Shown: piece after piece, positions 6,601 through 8,105 of the stretch
Position numbering within the stretch: the first letter of the stretch is position 1
Layout: every line of letters starts with the position of its first letter
DNA from: an uncultured Chloroflexaceae bacterium
GTDB taxonomy: Bacteria; Chloroflexota; Chloroflexia; Chloroflexales; Chloroflexaceae
Reading direction: 5' to 3'
Length of the DNA: 8,105 nucleotides
Assembly: GCA_937141995.1 (NCBI GenBank)
Contig: CAKZQX010000729.1
Location: 1-8,105, forward strand
The notes under the pieces: generated by a model
Told to the model about the DNA's origin: nothing
The model's input: only the letters and a program-made list of their open reading frames with translations
Databases searched by the model: none
Program-made: the position numbers and the translations under genes

Positions 6601-6846
6601 CTGAAGGTCTTTGCATCGGATAACATCGAAGAGGCCGGACCGTTCCTCGCAGAGTTCGACCGGTTGCTGACCACCCTGCTGGAGGGCGTAGACACTGATG
6701 AGAATGGCATTGTTGATCCGCTGGCGGGTGAGGGCGGTATCCTGACGCTGGAAGACATGGCGCTGGCACTCAACGAAGTAGCAATCGTCCCGACGAACAG
6801 CGCACCGCAAGGAGCGGGACTGACCCGCACCCAGCCAACCCGCTAG
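3688..6846 (+). CDS. Transmembrane Ser/Thr protein kinase (PknB-type) with duplicated RskA-like and His/Asp-rich extracellular modules
   Basis: The product is 1052 aa. The start ATG at 3688 has GAGGTG (3675-3680) at 7 nt. The kinase domain spans about 11-270: LGQGGMAQV (17-25), VAIK with K40, E59 in KREA, HRDIKPSN (132-139, catalytic D134), DFG (154-156), GTPAYMSPE (174-182, an SPE variant of APE), DIFSLG (194-199) and the terminal R258. All catalytic residues are present. A Pro/Thr-rich linker (about 290-340) leads to one TM helix (about 343-363), then a Thr/Pro-rich stalk. Outside, residues 432-530 resemble the RskA C-terminal domain (LHLDRVPQPPAGTRYALWL, then GPVAFTGQLP). They are followed by a helical unit with H564, HHAEHVVN (582-589) and GDVNLDGQTQNPGDG (600-614). 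The whole arrangement recurs at +305 residues (734-1000). PASTA repeats are absent. The protein probably senses an extracellular cue and phosphorylates cytoplasmic targets. The ligand and targets are unknown. Confidence 0.93.
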   Translation: MNLTGRTLGKYRLLESLGQGGMAQVYKAEQPTIERLVAIKVLHSHLAESDDFVARFKREARGLGQLQHPHIVQVIDFDIEDKIYYMVVDYIPGQTLQAYLDEKKALPYGEALAIAAQLADALAYAHSKDTIHRDIKPSNVLFKDAANTQAVLTDFGISRLMNDATLTVTGAIVGTPAYMSPEAGLGQRVDQRADIFSLGTILYEMVTGRTPHTGDTPMSVILKQLNEPLPSPRAMKPDMPEDLVQLIEKALAKDPADRFQTAAEFLAAIQAVRATIADGQPAVAPLRTLALPEETPTMAPGMPPIPVPTQPTQPTPPPQPAADQATSAPTPAPAAPAQPNHAFRAIAGVLVIALAALGIWWGFGRNDQGAVALGPTTTATITVTAPVDPSATPTEEPTATTVAPAATATPDTLVIEPTTIAEPVSVPAPLGMLRFADSETTRAGNFILHLDRVPQPPAGTRYALWLQAQDGSMRNLGALPLTNGTIFFTDSIDENLVATVDQVLVTIEPAEEAAARPAPAGPVAFTGQLPSDYTAELRQILVVGDDGPGMLIGAQEQAAVAGQHAQFSLDALVADNLTEAKHHAEHVVNILDGESGEFFGDVNLDGQTQNPGDGVGVRGYLEESRRRLEAAQTAAFAAEDQHLERAQVAIDGSLAGVEAAMTSARKIAASDTVAEAQPFGDDMNAQINALVGDPAAPDTITAAYAQVLALAAIPLLAEQATLPAPDALADPDAGRVGFFRVMRNATTSGNDFLLQMAPATPPPADAHFDAWLVHNDRNDPLFLGELTSTSGYAFLQGSQEADLLQEYDRLIISRETTPANLRPSDEIFFEGDFQFNTEREVARLLAPETPSGKGTLFGAEEQTRVAMQHKQFAQDALAAGDLEEAQRHTEHAINILDGEEGIHFGDLNLDGQAQNPGDGVGVRGYLQTTIAVIEQMDARTELSGNQHFYARQIIATSESRLATIEAAIEQVLKVFASDNIEEAGPFLAEFDRLLTTLLEGVDTDENGIVDPLAGEGGILTLEDMALALNEVAIVPTNSAPQGAGLTRTQPTR
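4981..5890 (+). repeat. Internal coding repeat, copy 1 (RskA-like + His/Asp module)
   Basis: This is the first copy, approximate limits residues 432-732. It aligns to copy 2 without net indels: the G444-N445, H583, H586, D601, D605 and H642 positions recur exactly 305 residues later. DNA identity is strikingly high around 5485-5547. Confidence 0.75.
5896..6690 (+). repeat. Internal coding repeat, copy 2 (RskA-like + His/Asp module)
   Basis: The second copy covers about residues 737-1001. It has GN (749-750), H888 and H891 in HTEHAIN, GDLNLDGQAQNPGDG (905-919) and H947. The period relative to copy 1 is 915 nt. Another Asp-rich loop, DTDENGIVDP, follows near residues 1002-1011. Confidence 0.75.
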
Positions 6847-6875
6847 ATCAAACGATCTGCTCAATCGTCCCGGTT

Positions 6876-6909
6876 ATGCCTGGCGCACTGCATGTGCGCC
6901 AGGCATTTT
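6876..6909 (+). terminator. Strong intrinsic terminator of the kinase gene
   Basis: ATGCCTGGCGCAC (6876-6888) pairs perfectly over 13 bp with GTGCGCCAGGCAT (6894-6906) around a TGCAT loop. TTTT (6906-6909) follows directly. It lies 30 bp after the kinase stop and should isolate the kinase transcript from the DICT gene. Confidence 0.88.
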
Positions 6910-6958
6910 GTGATCTGCAGCGCACACATACCTGGCACGCTTTGTGTGACAAAATAGC

Positions 6959-6979
6959 GATGTCGTCGCACACGACATC
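6959..6979. repeat. Perfect inverted repeat, possible operator or RNA hairpin
   Basis: GATGTCGT (6959-6966) and ACGACATC (6972-6979) are separated by CGCAC. It could fold as an 8-bp hairpin or bind a dimeric regulator. No T-run follows, so it is not an intrinsic terminator. Confidence 0.5.
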
Positions 6980-7062
6980 AAGGTATCTTTACGCGTTACG
7001 CGGTCTCTTCCCTGGAAGGGGATATCGCCTTCGACAGGGCGGAAGAAACCATCTTTTTTTTA

Positions 7063-7093
7063 CAAGGAATTTACATAAAGTGGGAATTCCTTG
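7063..7093. repeat. AT-rich inverted repeat next to a T8 run
   Basis: CAAGGAATT (7063-7071) and AATTCCTTG (7085-7093) are perfect 9-bp arms around a 13-nt spacer. A run of eight Ts (7054-7061) precedes the left arm by one base. The order (T-run before the arms) does not suit a terminator on either strand. The right arm includes the palindrome GGAATTCC. Confidence 0.5.
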
Positions 7094-7177
7094 CATTAGG
7101 TTTGCGGTTCATGGAAATACTCAGGCGGATGTGAAAAATTTGCAATCCTGGACAGTCCGATCTAGGGATTTTCCTCC

Positions 7178-7211
7178 TTGCCCGCCAGACAGAAACTATC
7201 TACGATACAAT
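7178..7211 (+). promoter_or_regulatory. Candidate promoter of the DICT gene
   Basis: TTGCCC (7178-7183, 4 of 6) is followed 17 nt later by TACGAT (7201-7206, 4 of 6). Five bases on, a better -10, TACAAT (7206-7211, 5 of 6), lacks a well-placed -35. Either gives a leader of roughly 85-95 nt before the ATG at 7303. Confidence 0.4.
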
Positions 7212-7228
7212 AGATACATCCAGACAGA
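7185..7228. repeat. Nested symmetric repeat element over the DICT promoter
   Basis: CCAGACAGA occurs directly repeated at 7185-7193 and 7220-7228. Exactly 3 nt inside each copy lie the inverted arms TATCTA (7197-7202) and TAGATA (7211-7216). Both pairs share the same centre (7206/7207), and the -10 candidates sit at that centre. This looks like a regulator binding site. Confidence 0.4.
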
Positions 7229-7246
7229 CCATTCATCTACTGCGTA

Positions 7247-7278
7247 CTGCTCCGTGGCTGCACTACATCCACGGGCAG
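7247..7278 (+). promoter_or_regulatory. Stem-loop in the DICT mRNA leader
   Basis: CTGC-T-CCGTGG (7247-7257) pairs with CCACGGGCAG (7269-7278): 10 bp with a single bulged T and an 11-nt loop. It ends 13 nt before the ribosome binding site GAGGAG and has no following T-run. A role in mRNA stability or translational control is plausible. Confidence 0.42.
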
Positions 7279-7302
7279 ATAATAGATATGTGAGGAGTCG
7301 CT

Positions 7303-8105
7303 ATGAGTATTTCCCTGTTTCGGGCCATTGCAGGGCAGTATCAGAACCTGCGCACTGTGAACACCGTGACCATGATGAATGTTATCAGCCACGAAATCGA
7401 AGACCAGGTGATTAACCAGCAGATGCCGGTTGATTTTTATGCGGGCTTCCAGCGTTTCTCAAACTTCCCGCAACAACTGCGCCGCTACAGCCGCCTGGGA
7501 GCGGCCTGTCGGCGGGTGTATGTCTTTGGCGTCCCCGATGTGCGTCCGCCGGTCATCCCCGGCATCGAGTTTATCGAACTTGATCCTACTTCGGCGCTGG
7601 CGCGGGAGTGGTTTGTCCTGGTCGATACCCCTGATTTCTGGACGATCCTGGCGGCGCAGGAGATGGGTGGGCGCGACCAGAGCATGGGCGGGCGGCGGTT
7701 TGACGGGGTCTGGTCCTACGACACAACCGTGGTCGAACGCGCCTCGCTGCTGATCTCGCAGGAACTGGCGGATTTCTACGAGCCGGTAGCAACACGCCAC
7801 TATGACCGGCAGAGCGCGGCAATTGCCACGATTAGCGGCAACCTGATCAAAAGCCTGGAGCGGAGCCAGGTGGTCAATCGCCGCCGCTGGGTGCAGTTGT
7901 GTACGCTGCACACCTTTGCCGAGGCCATCCTCAAGGGGTACACAACGCCTACCCTCCTGGTGAATCACTGTCCCGGCCATCTCTTTGAAGATATTATGCA
8001 GACTCTGCGCACGGTTTTTGGAGCTGCCGCCGTCAGTATTGCCCTGCACGACCGGAATGGGGGCTACGCGACGGTGGCAGTTGAGGGCGACGGCGCCGGC
8101 GGCCA
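7303..8105 (+). CDS. DICT-domain sensory/signalling protein, N-terminal part (runs off the window)
   Basis: The ATG at 7303 has GAGGAG (7292-7297) at 5 nt. There are 267 codons with no stop before the right edge. Residues 1-35 (SLFRAIAGQYQNLRTVNTVTMM..., then ISHEIEDQ) and 46-125 (YAGFQRFSNFPQQLRRYSRL, then RRVYVFGVPDV, REWFVLVDTPDFW, then TILAAQE) match the DICT domain. This sensory domain occurs with diguanylate cyclases and two-component proteins in cyanobacteria and Chloroflexi. Residues 176-213 are a helical connector with several Arg. From about 230 (FEDIMQTLRTVFGAAAVSIALHDRNGGY) the pattern is that of a GAF-like domain beginning. The output domain is outside the window, so the activity (cyclase, kinase or regulator) is unknown. 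There is no signal peptide or TM segment. A terminator separates it from the kinase, so it is its own transcription unit. Confidence 0.87.
   Translation, partial: MSISLFRAIAGQYQNLRTVNTVTMMNVISHEIEDQVINQQMPVDFYAGFQRFSNFPQQLRRYSRLGAACRRVYVFGVPDVRPPVIPGIEFIELDPTSALAREWFVLVDTPDFWTILAAQEMGGRDQSMGGRRFDGVWSYDTTVVERASLLISQELADFYEPVATRHYDRQSAAIATISGNLIKSLERSQVVNRRRWVQLCTLHTFAEAILKGYTTPTLLVNHCPGHLFEDIMQTLRTVFGAAAVSIALHDRNGGYATVAVEGDGAGG

Larger units (their letters stand above)
6847..7302. other. Structured intergenic region (456 bp) between the kinase and DICT genes
   Basis: Beyond the terminator this region holds an 8-bp inverted repeat (6959-6979), a T8 run (7054-7061) next to a 9-bp inverted repeat (7063-7093), a promoter nested in a symmetric element (7185-7228) and a leader hairpin (7247-7278). 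The long open frame from 6876 to 7415 begins inside the terminator stem and overlaps the DICT gene, so it is not a gene. Base composition is visibly more AT-rich than in the genes. Confidence 0.6.

Noticed and set aside
5548..6864. 438-codon open frame on the minus strand opposite the kinase C-terminal half
   Set aside because: It lies wholly opposite a gene with clear domains and an internal repeat. Its translation is Arg/Gln/Ile-rich with no recognisable motif, as expected from GC-biased antisense codons.
6930..6950. Second TGGCAC sequence considered as a sigma54 site
   Set aside because: The -12 TTGC element is absent at the required spacing.
7031..7061. Hairpin plus T8 run as a second terminator
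   Set aside because: The only stem before the T-run (CGCC/GGCG) is about 4 bp and ends about 12 nt too early to act with it.
6876..7415. Plus-strand 179-codon open frame after the kinase
   Set aside because: Its ATG is part of the terminator stem, there is no ribosome binding site, and it overlaps the well-supported DICT gene in another frame.
1..8105. CRISPR array, tRNA, rRNA or transposase
   Set aside because: No regularly spaced repeats, cloverleaf-like sequence, rRNA segment or transposase motif was seen on either strand.

Overview
The window comes from a moderately GC-rich bacterium. The best guess is a filamentous Chloroflexi (Chloroflexus/Roseiflexus-like). Pointers are a Ser/Thr kinase with RskA-like and His/Asp-rich extracellular modules, a DICT-domain regulator, and short single-TM DUF4352-type proteins. 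This assignment is inferred from protein architecture only; no marker gene is present.

Layout: (1) 2-388 (+) is the C-terminal end of a probable DNA methyltransferase. It converges on the minus-strand block across a hairpin at 394-414 that could serve both strands. (2) 455-3086 (-) holds four genes, read right to left. They are an ADP-ribosylglycohydrolase (ARH/DraG-type), a 121-aa protein of the family usually labelled 'ADP-ribosylation/crystallin J1' that overlaps it by ATGA, a membrane-anchored DUF4352-like protein, and a small protein with a YflT/GsiB-17M-like general-stress motif. A near-consensus sigma70-type promoter (TTGACA, 18 nt, TATAGT) drives the block from 3169-3198. The last gene may have its own promoter, because a sequence matching the sigma54 -24/-12 consensus lies at 1003-1020. 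(3) 3087-3687 is a 601-bp divergent intergenic region with a palindrome, two hairpins and a possible 54-codon leader ORF. (4) 3688-6846 (+) encodes a 1052-aa transmembrane Ser/Thr kinase. Its extracellular half is an internal duplication with an exact 305-residue period. It is closed by a strong intrinsic terminator at 6876-6909. (5) 6847-7302 is a structured intergenic region with several inverted repeats and a promoter candidate nested in a symmetric element. (6) 7303 to the window end (+) is a DICT-domain signalling protein, cut off as a C-terminal GAF-like domain begins.

How the genes may work together: the region is signalling-rich. The ARH and the small protein are translationally coupled and plausibly form an ADP-ribosylation modifier/eraser or toxin/antidote pair, which is the best candidate for an under-described system here. 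The kinase would carry extracellular sensing to the cytoplasm. The DICT protein is a separate transcription unit. Functional links between these units are inferred from proximity only.
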